DNA of 64,000 nucleotides from CALITV01 sp964415795 (GTDB lineage: Bacteria > UBP6 > UBA1177 > JAKLFG01): assembly GCA_964415795.1 (NCBI GenBank), contig CAYQBN010000004.1, forward strand, positions 124,001-188,000, in the 5' to 3' direction. The first letter of the stretch is position 1. The number at the start of each line of letters is the position of its first letter. A model generated the notes under the pieces. That model made no database searches. It was given only the letters and a program-made list of their open reading frames with translations, and was not told the origin of the DNA. This document shows, in pieces, positions 7,711 to 16,259 of the stretch. The translations under genes were made by a program, and so were the position numbers.

Positions 7711-9016
7711 GAGCACCTCCCTTGTCTTGTTCCCGGTATAACGCCGCAAGACGCGATTTCAAGTATTTCAGGGTCGCCGGGGTGAAAACCGGCGAACGGT
7801 AGGCCGAAAGAGAGTTGTTTTGCCAAAGCGGCTCTCTTTTGAAATCATTGACGCTTTCAGCAAGATGTTCTGCGAACAACGGGGTACCGGGAACCGGGCT
7901 GAACTCGTTGAGATAGGGACGCGCTCCCGCCGCGGCGACCTCTGCTATCGCTTCTTCCACCTCGGCGAGGGACTGCCCCGGCAGTCCACAGAGGAGATAG
8001 ACCCCTATGTCGCGCTGATGATAACCTGCCTCACGGAGAAGCGCCACCGTCCACGCGAGGTCAAGCCCCCTCTTCTTCCCATCAAAACGGTCGCTTACCG
8101 TTTCGTACCCGATCCGGATCGGCGTCACCCGGTACCGGAACAGCAGGCGAGCCATTTCGGCGTCTATGCCGGCGAGCGAAAGGCCGTTCGGAACATGGAA
8201 ACGGAATTTACCCGGCTCCAGGTGCGCCAGAAACTCGCGCAGGTGACCACCGCTCTCGAACAGAAGCGCATCGTCATAGAAAACCACATCGCGCCGACCG
8301 GTAAGACGGTGCCATTGTTCGAGCAGAAGAGCCTGTCCTTTTCCGTCATGGAAGCGTATCTTTTCATACAAAAGCGGCGCCGCACAGTAGCGGCATTTGA
8401 AGGGGCAGCCACTGATCAACTGGATGGGATAGACGGGGTAATGCGCCACGAGATCGCTCACCGACCCAAGGGAAACATCCGGATAGAGTTCTCCTGTTTC
8501 CACAAGGACACCAGCCTCGCTGAATCGTTCCGGCATGAGTCGGGCCGCGACCCCACCGACGGCAATGGGAATGTCAGGGAAACTCCGCCGGATAACGGTC
8601 ACCGTCTTGAGTACGCTCCCATACCAGTAGGTCATACCGGTCGCGATGAACACCGCATCGGGACGCCACGGAAGATCCTCCAGACGGCGATCCATCCACT
8701 CGTCGGTCGCGCCGAAGCGGTGGTAGCGCCGTGGGACGCCCCGAAGAGCCAACGGCTTCGGGATCTGCGTTTTCCAAAAACCGTGTCTTCCATCGTCCCG
8801 GAAAAGCGGCGGAACCGAAGGGGCAGGAAGTCTCAGGTCAGGATCATCGAGAAGGTCGAGAAAGATGACCTCTTTCCCCGCTTCCCGGAGACCAGCAGCA
8901 ACCCGTAAGAGACCGAGCGGCACGCTCCAGAGGCTGTACGCGGTGAAGTCCTCGATCGGGGGATTGACGAGAAGAAAGCGGCGCGAAGCCGCGATGAGAG
9001 AGCCGACCGCGCTCAC
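7700..9016 (-). CDS. Radical SAM protein with B12-binding-like N-terminus
   Basis: 438 residues. The N-terminus (FLLVNPPIEDFTAYSLW..PLGLLRVAAGLREAG) is the usual opening of the B12-binding/radical SAM superfamily. The iron-sulfur motif CxxxCxxC is present as SGCPFKCRYCAAP near residues 200-210, followed by a TIM-barrel-type C-terminal half (VYLLCGLPGQSLAEVEEAI). The cobalamin DxHxxG motif is not seen, so B12 binding is doubtful. Substrate unknown. Its start overlaps the dehydrogenase stop by ATGA and its end overlaps the SecB-like start. Confidence 0.78.
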   Translation of the reverse strand: MSAVGSLIAASRRFLLVNPPIEDFTAYSLWSVPLGLLRVAAGLREAGKEVIFLDLLDDPDLRLPAPSVPPLFRDDGRHGFWKTQIPKPLALRGVPRRYHRFGATDEWMDRRLEDLPWRPDAVFIATGMTYWYGSVLKTVTVIRRSFPDIPIAVGGVAARLMPERFSEAGVLVETGELYPDVSLGSVSDLVAHYPVYPIQLISGCPFKCRYCAAPLLYEKIRFHDGKGQALLLEQWHRLTGRRDVVFYDDALLFESGGHLREFLAHLEPGKFRFHVPNGLSLAGIDAEMARLLFRYRVTPIRIGYETVSDRFDGKKRGLDLAWTVALLREAGYHQRDIGVYLLCGLPGQSLAEVEEAIAEVAAAGARPYLNEFSPVPGTPLFAEHLAESVNDFKREPLWQNNSLSAYRSPVFTPATLKYLKSRLAALYREQDKGGAHGY

Positions 9017-9975
9017 ACGACCCGGTGCCGCGGTTCGCCGCCGGTGAGAACCGCAACGCAGTCCTCTATCGCCATTTCCGCCATCGCGCTCCGCGTTTCC
9101 ACGGTCGCACTCCCGATGTGCGGAAGCACCGAGACATTCGGAAGCCGGAGGAGCTCAGGATCAACGCGAGGTTCATGCTCGTAGACATCGAATCCAGCCC
9201 CGAAGATGCGCCGTTCCTTAAGCGCCGTGAGGAGCGCCGCTTCGTCAACGAGCGGACCGCGCGCGGTATTGATGAGGATGGCCGTAGGTTTCATCGTCGC
9301 TATGGCGCGCGCGTCAATGAGATGACGCACCGCCGGCGTATAGGGCAGGTGGAGTGAGACGACATCGCTCTCGGCAAGGAGGCGCTCTAGAGGAAGGTAA
9401 GAGATCCCCTCCTCCTTCTCGCGCGGCTCGGGAAGGCGTGTCCGCGAAAAATAGACCACCCGCATACCAAACGCCTGAGCCCGTCGGGCGACCGCCGCCC
9501 CGATGCGGCCGTAACCGACGATACCGAGCGTCTTTCCCTGTATGCCGACGCCGAGGAACAGATCGGGAAGCCAGCCGGAGAACTTTCCTGCGCGCATGAA
9601 ATTCTCGGCCTCCCACGCACGACGGCTCACCGCCAACATGAGAAAGATGGCGATGTCTGCGGTCGCGTCAGTGAGCACATCGGGAGTGTTGGTCACCACG
9701 ATCCCCTTCGCGCGTGCGTACTCCACATCGATGTTGTTGTAGCCCACTGCGTAGTTCGCGATGACCTTGAGGTCGGGGGCTGTGGCAAGAGTACCTCTAT
9801 CGAGCGAATCCGAAAGCAGAGAGACGATGCCCTGCGGCGCCAGTTCCCGCAGGATATCGGGCAAACGGCGCCGCTGTGCCTCGGTAAGCACCATCACGAC
9901 AAATCGGTCGTCCTTCAGGAGCGATTCGAATCGCGCTCCCGGCAACGGACAAGTAACAAGGATCCTCGGCTTCAT
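9013..9975 (-). CDS. D-2-hydroxyacid dehydrogenase (glyoxylate/hydroxypyruvate reductase-like)
   Basis: 320 residues from the ATG at 9975, which has GGAGGAG just upstream. NAD(P)-dependent reduction of 2-oxoacids. The Rossmann motif GIVGYGRIGAAVA is near residue 150; the catalytic triad is visible as Arg in NTARGPLVDEAAL, Glu in DVYEHEPRVDP and His in VLPHIGSAT. It is close to GyaR/GhrB-type glyoxylate reductases; phosphoglycerate dehydrogenase is less likely because no C-terminal ACT domain is present. Confidence 0.88.
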   Translation of the reverse strand: MKPRILVTCPLPGARFESLLKDDRFVVMVLTEAQRRRLPDILRELAPQGIVSLLSDSLDRGTLATAPDLKVIANYAVGYNNIDVEYARAKGIVVTNTPDVLTDATADIAIFLMLAVSRRAWEAENFMRAGKFSGWLPDLFLGVGIQGKTLGIVGYGRIGAAVARRAQAFGMRVVYFSRTRLPEPREKEEGISYLPLERLLAESDVVSLHLPYTPAVRHLIDARAIATMKPTAILINTARGPLVDEAALLTALKERRIFGAGFDVYEHEPRVDPELLRLPNVSVLPHIGSATVETRSAMAEMAIEDCVAVLTGGEPRHRVV

Positions 9976-10001
9976 GATCTCCTCCGTTCCACGAGATAAC
10001 C

Positions 10002-11021
10002 TCAATAGTAGTTCCGTTCGAACTGCTGGGCCTCTTTCAACCAGTTACGATAGAAATTCTGGGTTATCGTGACGTTGGTCCGTTCCTCGGCAGGGATCGT
10101 TTCGCTGTAGGTGTGATGGAAGAAGAACGGCGATACTGGCGTCCCATCGCGCCGTTCGAGGTAGTAGCGTACTCCGTCCTTCCCCTCGCGCTTAGCAAAA
10201 CCACTTGTCCCCAAAAGGGTGCCTGCCCGGTAGCGACGACCTTTCTTTATTTGCGGGTTCACGGAGCCGAGATACTCGAACGAGGCCACGATACCGTGAT
10301 CGGGAAAGAACATCTGGACCGCGCCACCGGTCCGCGCAAAATCGCTTATCGAAAGGATCCACGCATCGAAGGGGATACGGACCTCGGTGTTATGGGGAAG
10401 GAGAAACAGCGGCACCAAGGTCTCCTGCCGCTTTTCGAGTCGCACCGGCGGGCAACCGGAGAACGGCCCATTCTTGATACAGGGGGGAAATACCGCCCCA
10501 TCGGCCGTCAGGTACACCTCACGTTCGGTGTCGCTTCCCGGTATTCCGGTCTGATAGAGGAACGCCTCGAAAAGGGAACTGTACGAGCGGCTTCGTAATC
10601 GGAAATAAAGTATCTTGTTATCCTCGGTGCGATAGAAGAGCGAAAGACGATCGCCGCTCCCCAGACGCACCTGATAGTCGAGAAAGAAATAGGCGAGCAT
10701 TTGGGCGTTGCGCACCATCTCCGCGGGGAGCTCTTTCCCGTATTTCGCCTCCACCGACTCGGCAAGCGTCCCGTTTACGACGAAATCGAGGAACCGCATC
10801 GGTTCTCCCCGAATCGAGTATCCCTCGAACAAGGGTTTGATGTCCCGCATCGTCGCAGGGAAATCAACGGAACATTCGTATGCCGGATAGAGACGGCACT
10901 CGGGACAGGGCTCCTTCCTGAACCACACCTTTTCCCAGAAAAAATAGAATATGAGAAGACCATTGAGAAGAAACGAAACGGCAAGAAGCCACTTGGTCAG
11001 ACGCTTACTTGTCATCCACAT
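10002..11021 (-). CDS. Membrane-anchored protein with degenerate M23 peptidase-like C-terminus
   Basis: 339 residues. One membrane anchor at about 9-30 (WLLAVSFLLNGLLIFYFFW) is followed by a Cys pair (PCPECRLYPAYEC). The middle region (LAYFFLDYQVRLGSGDRLSLFY) resembles the N-terminal domain of periplasmic M23 endopeptidases. The tail (MFFPDHGIVASFEYLG then KKGRRYRAGTLLGTSG) follows the beta-strand order of LytM domains. The zinc ligands HxxxD and HxH are not seen, so it would be a non-catalytic scaffold or activator of cell-wall amidases, as EnvC-type proteins are (inference). It overlaps the dgt gene by 17 bases. Confidence 0.5.
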   Translation of the reverse strand: MWMTSKRLTKWLLAVSFLLNGLLIFYFFWEKVWFRKEPCPECRLYPAYECSVDFPATMRDIKPLFEGYSIRGEPMRFLDFVVNGTLAESVEAKYGKELPAEMVRNAQMLAYFFLDYQVRLGSGDRLSLFYRTEDNKILYFRLRSRSYSSLFEAFLYQTGIPGSDTEREVYLTADGAVFPPCIKNGPFSGCPPVRLEKRQETLVPLFLLPHNTEVRIPFDAWILSISDFARTGGAVQMFFPDHGIVASFEYLGSVNPQIKKGRRYRAGTLLGTSGFAKREGKDGVRYYLERRDGTPVSPFFFHHTYSETIPAEERTNVTITQNFYRNWLKEAQQFERNYY

Positions 11022-12075
11022 GGTCGAGATCGGGGTATGGCATGCGTTCGGGGATGAAAAGACGTCGATAGAGCGCTATGGCGTACGAGTCGGTGAGGGA
11101 GGCAATGAAATCGGCGATGTTGCGCTCCGGTTCGGGTGCCACCAGCGGCGAATAGTAAAGCAGCAAGTCGTCGTAATGCTCCTTGAAGTGGCGAAAGAGT
11201 GACTGCACGATGAACTCTGCCTTGTCGAATTCGTGTCTGATGCGCGGCGATTCGTACACCTTTTCGTAGAGGAAATCGCGCACCTCCTCGACCGCGCGAG
11301 CTGCCCGTTCACTGAGCAGTACGCGGATATCTCCCGCTTGGAGAGATTCCATCGTCGTTTGAATGACATCGATCACGAGGCGGTTAATGCGTTCCGATGT
11401 TTTCCTGCCAAGCACGTCGGCACAGGGCACTTCGCGCTCAGAGATAAGTCCGCTCTGTACCGCGTCATCTATGTCATGGTTGACATAAGCGATGATGTCG
11501 GCAAGACGCACTATCTGTCCCTCGAGCGTGACCGGCAATCCCTCCTTCTTGAGAAGGCGTCCCTTTCCTTTCGAATGACGCACGATACCATCACGGACCT
11601 CGAAGGAAAGGTTGAGTCCCCTCCCCTGCCGCGCCAGCGTTTCAACCACCCGGAGACTTTGCTCCTCGTGGCGAAATCCCCCCGGGAGCAGGCGGGCGAG
11701 GGCCCGTTCTCCGGAGTGACCGAAGGGAGTGTGTCCGATGTCGTGCCCCATCGCGATCGCCTCGGTGAGTTGTTCGTTGAGAAGAAGTGCCCGTGCGATC
11801 GTCCGGGCGATCTGGGAGACCTCGAGGGTATGGGTGAGACGGTTCCGGTAATGCCCTCCTTCGGGTGAGAGGAACACCTGCGTCTTGTCCCTCAGGCGAC
11901 GAAACGCCTTCGAGTGAACGATGCGGTCGCGATCGTGCTGGTAGATAGGACGGATCGGGCACCGTTTGTCGGGCCGCTCACGGCCGCGGCTCGCATCGGA
12001 GAACGCGGCATACGGTGAGAGGGTATTATGCTCTATCTTCTCGAGATGTTCCCGGATGATGAACGGAACCTTCAT
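11005..12075 (-). CDS. dgt: dGTP triphosphohydrolase-like HD protein
   Basis: 356 residues, the length of the shorter (non-E. coli type) Dgt group. Hydrolyses deoxynucleoside triphosphates to nucleoside and tripolyphosphate. The HD metal site is complete: His in RNRLTHTLEVSQIAR, His-Asp in AIAMGHDIGHTPFGHSGE and the distal Asp in RLADIIAYVNHDIDDA. The N-terminal SKAFRRLRDKTQVF is the Dgt signature. The start overlaps the ubiB-like stop by ATGA. Some members of this group act on dNTPs other than dGTP. Confidence 0.92.
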   Translation of the reverse strand: MKVPFIIREHLEKIEHNTLSPYAAFSDASRGRERPDKRCPIRPIYQHDRDRIVHSKAFRRLRDKTQVFLSPEGGHYRNRLTHTLEVSQIARTIARALLLNEQLTEAIAMGHDIGHTPFGHSGERALARLLPGGFRHEEQSLRVVETLARQGRGLNLSFEVRDGIVRHSKGKGRLLKKEGLPVTLEGQIVRLADIIAYVNHDIDDAVQSGLISEREVPCADVLGRKTSERINRLVIDVIQTTMESLQAGDIRVLLSERAARAVEEVRDFLYEKVYESPRIRHEFDKAEFIVQSLFRHFKEHYDDLLLYYSPLVAPEPERNIADFIASLTDSYAIALYRRLFIPERMPYPDLDHVDDK

Positions 12076-13703
12076 CGGCGCTTGTCACGACGAAAAGTGA
12101 GCAGGAACGCCACGGCGGCAAAGAGCGTTATCGGCACATAGAGAGCATAGAAGAGAGAACTGTCACGGAAACTGGCGTACGACACGAGCGATCCGGTGAG
12201 GATGACGGCGCTTACGATGCGGGTCACCATTTTCGAGATGAAGAAACGGTCGCGCCCGCTGAAATAGAACTCCCAGTTGAGTTTGAGGTTGCCGTTCTCG
12301 AGCTTCTCGATGATCTCCGATAGGTTGAGCGGCAAGGTCTTCCCCATGTCGAGCAGACGCATGCCGAGGTAGTAGAGGTTCTCCCGCACCCGCTCCGGCG
12401 AGTACTTCGCGTTGATGACGACGCTCGCCAACTCCTGCGACTCTTGGATGAAGTTGAAATCGGGGACAAGTTCTCGACCGAGGCCTTCGAGCATCGAGGC
12501 CCCGCGGATGAGGAGGGTGAAGGTGCGCGGGATACGGAGCCGATGTTTGTAGAGCACCTTCATGACCCGCGAGAAGAGATCCGACATATCGACCTGCGCC
12601 AGCGTCTCGGGCAGGCTCTCGGTGATGCGGCGGATGTCGCGTGCGAGCTGCTTCTTGTTGACCGGCACCGGCGCGTCGCTTATCTCGGCATAGAGCGATG
12701 CAAGCGACACATAGTCCTTCTTGGCAAACGCGATGAGCATCTCGGCGAAGACCTCTCGCGTGTAGCGGTCTATGGTCCCCGCCATGCCGCAGTCGAACAC
12801 CGCAAGGCGGTTATTGTCGAGAAAGAAGAAGTTCCCGGCGTGCAGGTCGGCGTGGAAGAAGCCGTCCTCGAAGACCTGTTTCATGAACGCCTTCGCGCCG
12901 TTCTTCGCGACAAGGTGGCGATCTATCGTGAAGGCGGGGTCGTGTATCTCCTCGAGTCGCCGCCCCTCGATGTACTCCATGACCAAAAGATACTTCGTCG
13001 AGAACTCATCGTAGATCTTGGGGAACACAAGCCAGTTCCACTCCGGGCCTGAGAAGTTTTGGGCAAAACGACGGGTGTTCTTCAGTTCGTGGGTAAAGTC
13101 GAGTTCCATCTCCATCGTGGTGAAGAACTCGTCCACGATGCCGACGAAATCGAACTGTTCGCCGAGTTGGCTGTGGTTCTGCATGATCTCGGCGAGCCAC
13201 TTGAGCACCTCGAGATCGCTCTGCATCTTCTCGACGATACCCGGCTTGCGAACCTTCACGACCACGGCGGCTCCATCCTTCTTGAGCCGTGCCTTGTACA
13301 CCTGCGAGATGGAGGCGGCCGCTATCGGAGTCTCGTCGAATTCCGAGAAGATGTCGCCTATCGGCGCGCAGAGATTCCGCTCGATGAGAGGGCGCATCTC
13401 GTCGAACGGCACAGGGCTCACCCGATCCTGCAGTTGCCGAAGTTCGTCGGTTATCTCGTCCGGGAGCATGTCCTTGCGGAGCGAGAGTATTTGCCCCAAC
13501 TTGATGTAGGTCGTACCAAGCTCCTCGAAGGCGCGCCGCAGGCGTCGGCCGATGGGAAGGGACCGATTCTGTTTGTTCGACTCGCCGGTCCCCGCATAAC
13601 CGAGCATCCGCTGGGCGGTGGTGGGCACCCATGGGATGAGGTCGTACTTCGCCAGCACGACTCCTATTTCCTTGAGGCGGAAAAAGCGGGTAGCGCGGAC
13701 CAT
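12072..13703 (-). CDS. ABC1/UbiB-family atypical kinase
   Basis: 543 residues from the ATG at 13703 (AGGAAAGG 1-2 bases upstream); a TTG four codons earlier is less likely. Family motifs: the KxGQ-type helix TTYIKLGQILSLRKDMLP, an alanine-rich loop AAASISQVYKARL, the catalytic HADLHAGNFFFL, and FDCGMAG in place of DFG. Two membrane helices close the protein (near 480-500 and 510-530). UbiB proteins support quinone or other isoprenoid lipid handling at the membrane. No ubiquinone or menaquinone biosynthesis genes are nearby, so the lipid partner is unknown. Confidence 0.88.
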   Translation of the reverse strand: MVRATRFFRLKEIGVVLAKYDLIPWVPTTAQRMLGYAGTGESNKQNRSLPIGRRLRRAFEELGTTYIKLGQILSLRKDMLPDEITDELRQLQDRVSPVPFDEMRPLIERNLCAPIGDIFSEFDETPIAAASISQVYKARLKKDGAAVVVKVRKPGIVEKMQSDLEVLKWLAEIMQNHSQLGEQFDFVGIVDEFFTTMEMELDFTHELKNTRRFAQNFSGPEWNWLVFPKIYDEFSTKYLLVMEYIEGRRLEEIHDPAFTIDRHLVAKNGAKAFMKQVFEDGFFHADLHAGNFFFLDNNRLAVFDCGMAGTIDRYTREVFAEMLIAFAKKDYVSLASLYAEISDAPVPVNKKQLARDIRRITESLPETLAQVDMSDLFSRVMKVLYKHRLRIPRTFTLLIRGASMLEGLGRELVPDFNFIQESQELASVVINAKYSPERVRENLYYLGMRLLDMGKTLPLNLSEIIEKLENGNLKLNWEFYFSGRDRFFISKMVTRIVSAVILTGSLVSYASFRDSSLFYALYVPITLFAAVAFLLTFRRDKRR

Positions 13704-13711
13704 GCCTTTCC

Positions 13712-16246
13712 TCAATCTACCGTTATTGATTTTGAAACATTCTTCGGCACATCGGGATGGACGCCGTGATTCTCGACATGGAGCCGGTTGAGATACTTCA
13801 TCTTCTCGACCGACATTTTGAACGCGATCGTCTGGAGAACCGCCGCCGCCTCGAATACGAAGAGATTGCGGTCACCGGTCGCCGGCACGACGATGTATTC
13901 GGCGTAGTAGGCATCGATTGCGGCGGGTTTGCCCATGACCGCTTTCCGGAGCGCCTCATCCTCCTCGGCGATGAGCACGATGTCGGCGCCGCGTATCTTG
14001 TGCGTGTGTATCTGCGATATCGTTATCCGTTTGTCGCGCTCGTCGGGCGGGCACACGAACAGGAGCGGATAGTTCGAGAAGAAGTTGCGCAATTTCACCC
14101 GTTCGCGGTACCACTCGAAATGCCGGCGCATGCGGTCGCGCACGGTCGGCGTCACACTCGCTCCGTCGAAGATCGGCATCTCGTCGAGCCGGAATCGAAG
14201 GTTGCGAAGCGCGGTCAGATACTCGGCGGCGGGACAGCGTTCTCCGTGGGTGAGCCCTGCGGTGAGCATCCGTTCGAACGATTCGACGAGGGCCGTGTGG
14301 AGCCGCTCGAGGTCGGCAAGGGAGAAGATGGTGTTGTCGCCGAGTATCGTGTTCGGACCGTGCTTGAACTCGGCGGCATCGTAGCCTTCGGTGTGATTGA
14401 GCACCACTTCCCGGATCTTGAGCGCCCCCTCCCGCGCGAGGCCGTAGAGCGAGGTGCCGAGGATATGCATTGAGGGCTTAAGGAACCAGCGGTTCGCCAC
14501 CGCGGTCACCGTCGGGTCGAGATTCTTGAGCGTGAAATCGAGGTAGTATCGCGCCTTGTCGAGACCGTGTCTCGTCGTCTGATCATCGTTCACGACCAGA
14601 GAGGCAAGGAGGTAAAAGAGCGCGATCTGGCTGATGAACGATTTGGTCGCTGCGACCGCGATCTCGGGACCACAGAGAATGGGGAGATAGAAATCGACCT
14701 TCTCCTGCGGGAGGGTTGAATTCTCGTTGTTGACGAGCGCGACGAGCCCCACCTTCTTCTCGTAGCGCGTCTTCACATCGTTGAAAATGTCGATGAGGTC
14801 CTTTGTCTCGCCCGACTGGCTGACGCCGATGATGAGATCGCCTTCGCGAAGCGCATCGAGATAGAGCGAACGGAACATGCCGGGGTTTGCCGGGAACACC
14901 GCGAGCCCCGCGAGATTGTTGAAGAAGTAGGCGGCGGTGAGTCCGGCGTGGTAGCTGGTGCCCGCCGCGACGATGAAGACGCGCCCCTTGCCCTCCTTCG
15001 CCTCTCGGAGAAGCGTCGTCAGGCGGTCACGACAACTCATCACGGTGCGCTTTTTCTTCCACACGAGCATGCGATCGACGAGCGCCAGTTTGCGGAACAA
15101 ACGCTTGTCGGCGGCAGCGAGTTCCTCGAGCAGGACAGCGTCTTCAGAAGCGAAGTGGTAAGTGACCCGATCGGCAGGAACATGCTTTTCGAGCGCACGG
15201 TAGAGACCGGCAAAGGTGGCGGCGTCACTCAGCTTCCGGAACTCGGAGAGAAGGTTCGCGCGGTCGAAGATTTCGTAGAGTTTGAGAAAATCGTAGAGAA
15301 AGGTACGGCAGGCATCGACATTCGCCTCGAAGGCGTTGTGGAACGGCTCCTCCTCCGCATCGGCGAAATAGTAAAGGAACAAGGCGTCGAGGTTGCGCGG
15401 CGCCGAATAGATCTCCTGCTCCATGAAGAAACTGTAGCGCGGTTGAAGCGCGATGTCGGCAATGTTGAGCCGGCTTCGTACGAGCGACGGCTTATAGGCG
15501 GTCTCCTCCGTGAGCGAGAACACTTCATAATCGTCGTGCGTGAAATAGATGCCCTCCCCTTCGGCGAGTGGCACGAGGAACCGGGTCTTCGAGAGGACCG
15601 AGGTAAGATCCGAGGAGACGACCATGAAATCGCCGATGCTGTCGTGCCCCTTGCCCGCATAGAGCGAAGAGCCGCTCTTCATCGCAAAAACACCGGGGAT
15701 CTCGGGGTCGGTGATGCAAGCGGCATAGGAGCCCTGCACCATCTTCTGGGCGCGGCGGATCGCCTCGCGCATGAGCGATACGCGGTCCAGAGATCCCTTG
15801 GCAGTGGCCAAAAGCGCCGCGTAGTGATGTTCGACGAGGTGAACGAGCATCTCGCCGTCGTTATCCGAGACGACCGCATGGCCGTGCGCAAGGAGGAATT
15901 CCTTGAGCGAATCGGTGTTCGAGATGTTGCCGTTGTGCGCACCGACGAGATGCACGCGGCAGGAGACCTCGTGCGGTTGTGCATTGTGATCGGTCACCGA
16001 GCCGTAGGTCGCCCAGCGTACCTGCCCGATGAAGCGGCGACCGCCGAGTTTGTCTATTTCGAGCTTTTCGATGACGCGCGAGGGAGCGCCCACCTTCTTG
16101 CGAAGCGTCACCGTCCCGTCGGCAGCGATGAAGGCGCCGCCGGTCGAATCGTAGCCGCGATATTCAAGTTTACGGAGCAGTTCGGCGGCTTCTCCGCCCA
16201 GAAACTCGGTCTCGTTCCCGTAGATTATCGAAACGACGCCACACAT
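13712..16246 (-). CDS. glmS: Glutamine-fructose-6-phosphate aminotransferase, long form
   Basis: Makes glucosamine-6-phosphate for peptidoglycan and LPS. The start is ATG 16246, giving MCGVVS with Cys2 as the glutaminase nucleophile and GAGGAG upstream. An in-frame extension to 16390 lies inside pepP and is spurious. At 844 residues it is about 235 longer than E. coli GlmS (609). The glutaminase spans about 1-230. SIS1 motifs AAGTSYHAG (near 427), SQSGETKDL and AATKSF, and SIS2 ILGTSLYGLAREGALK (near 595) with NHTEGYDAAEFKHGP are intact. The extra length sits between the glutaminase and SIS1 and, mostly, within the C-terminal half of SIS2. The end reads ...KSITVD, the family C-terminus. Confidence 0.93.
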   Translation of the reverse strand: MCGVVSIIYGNETEFLGGEAAELLRKLEYRGYDSTGGAFIAADGTVTLRKKVGAPSRVIEKLEIDKLGGRRFIGQVRWATYGSVTDHNAQPHEVSCRVHLVGAHNGNISNTDSLKEFLLAHGHAVVSDNDGEMLVHLVEHHYAALLATAKGSLDRVSLMREAIRRAQKMVQGSYAACITDPEIPGVFAMKSGSSLYAGKGHDSIGDFMVVSSDLTSVLSKTRFLVPLAEGEGIYFTHDDYEVFSLTEETAYKPSLVRSRLNIADIALQPRYSFFMEQEIYSAPRNLDALFLYYFADAEEEPFHNAFEANVDACRTFLYDFLKLYEIFDRANLLSEFRKLSDAATFAGLYRALEKHVPADRVTYHFASEDAVLLEELAAADKRLFRKLALVDRMLVWKKKRTVMSCRDRLTTLLREAKEGKGRVFIVAAGTSYHAGLTAAYFFNNLAGLAVFPANPGMFRSLYLDALREGDLIIGVSQSGETKDLIDIFNDVKTRYEKKVGLVALVNNENSTLPQEKVDFYLPILCGPEIAVAATKSFISQIALFYLLASLVVNDDQTTRHGLDKARYYLDFTLKNLDPTVTAVANRWFLKPSMHILGTSLYGLAREGALKIREVVLNHTEGYDAAEFKHGPNTILGDNTIFSLADLERLHTALVESFERMLTAGLTHGERCPAAEYLTALRNLRFRLDEMPIFDGASVTPTVRDRMRRHFEWYRERVKLRNFFSNYPLLFVCPPDERDKRITISQIHTHKIRGADIVLIAEEDEALRKAVMGKPAAIDAYYAEYIVVPATGDRNLFVFEAAAVLQTIAFKMSVEKMKYLNRLHVENHGVHPDVPKNVSKSITVD

Positions 16247-16259
16247 TTTTTCTGTCTCC

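Noticed and set aside
16247..16259. glmS ribozyme/riboswitch upstream of glmS
   Set aside because: Only 13 bases separate pepP and glmS, too short for the ribozyme.
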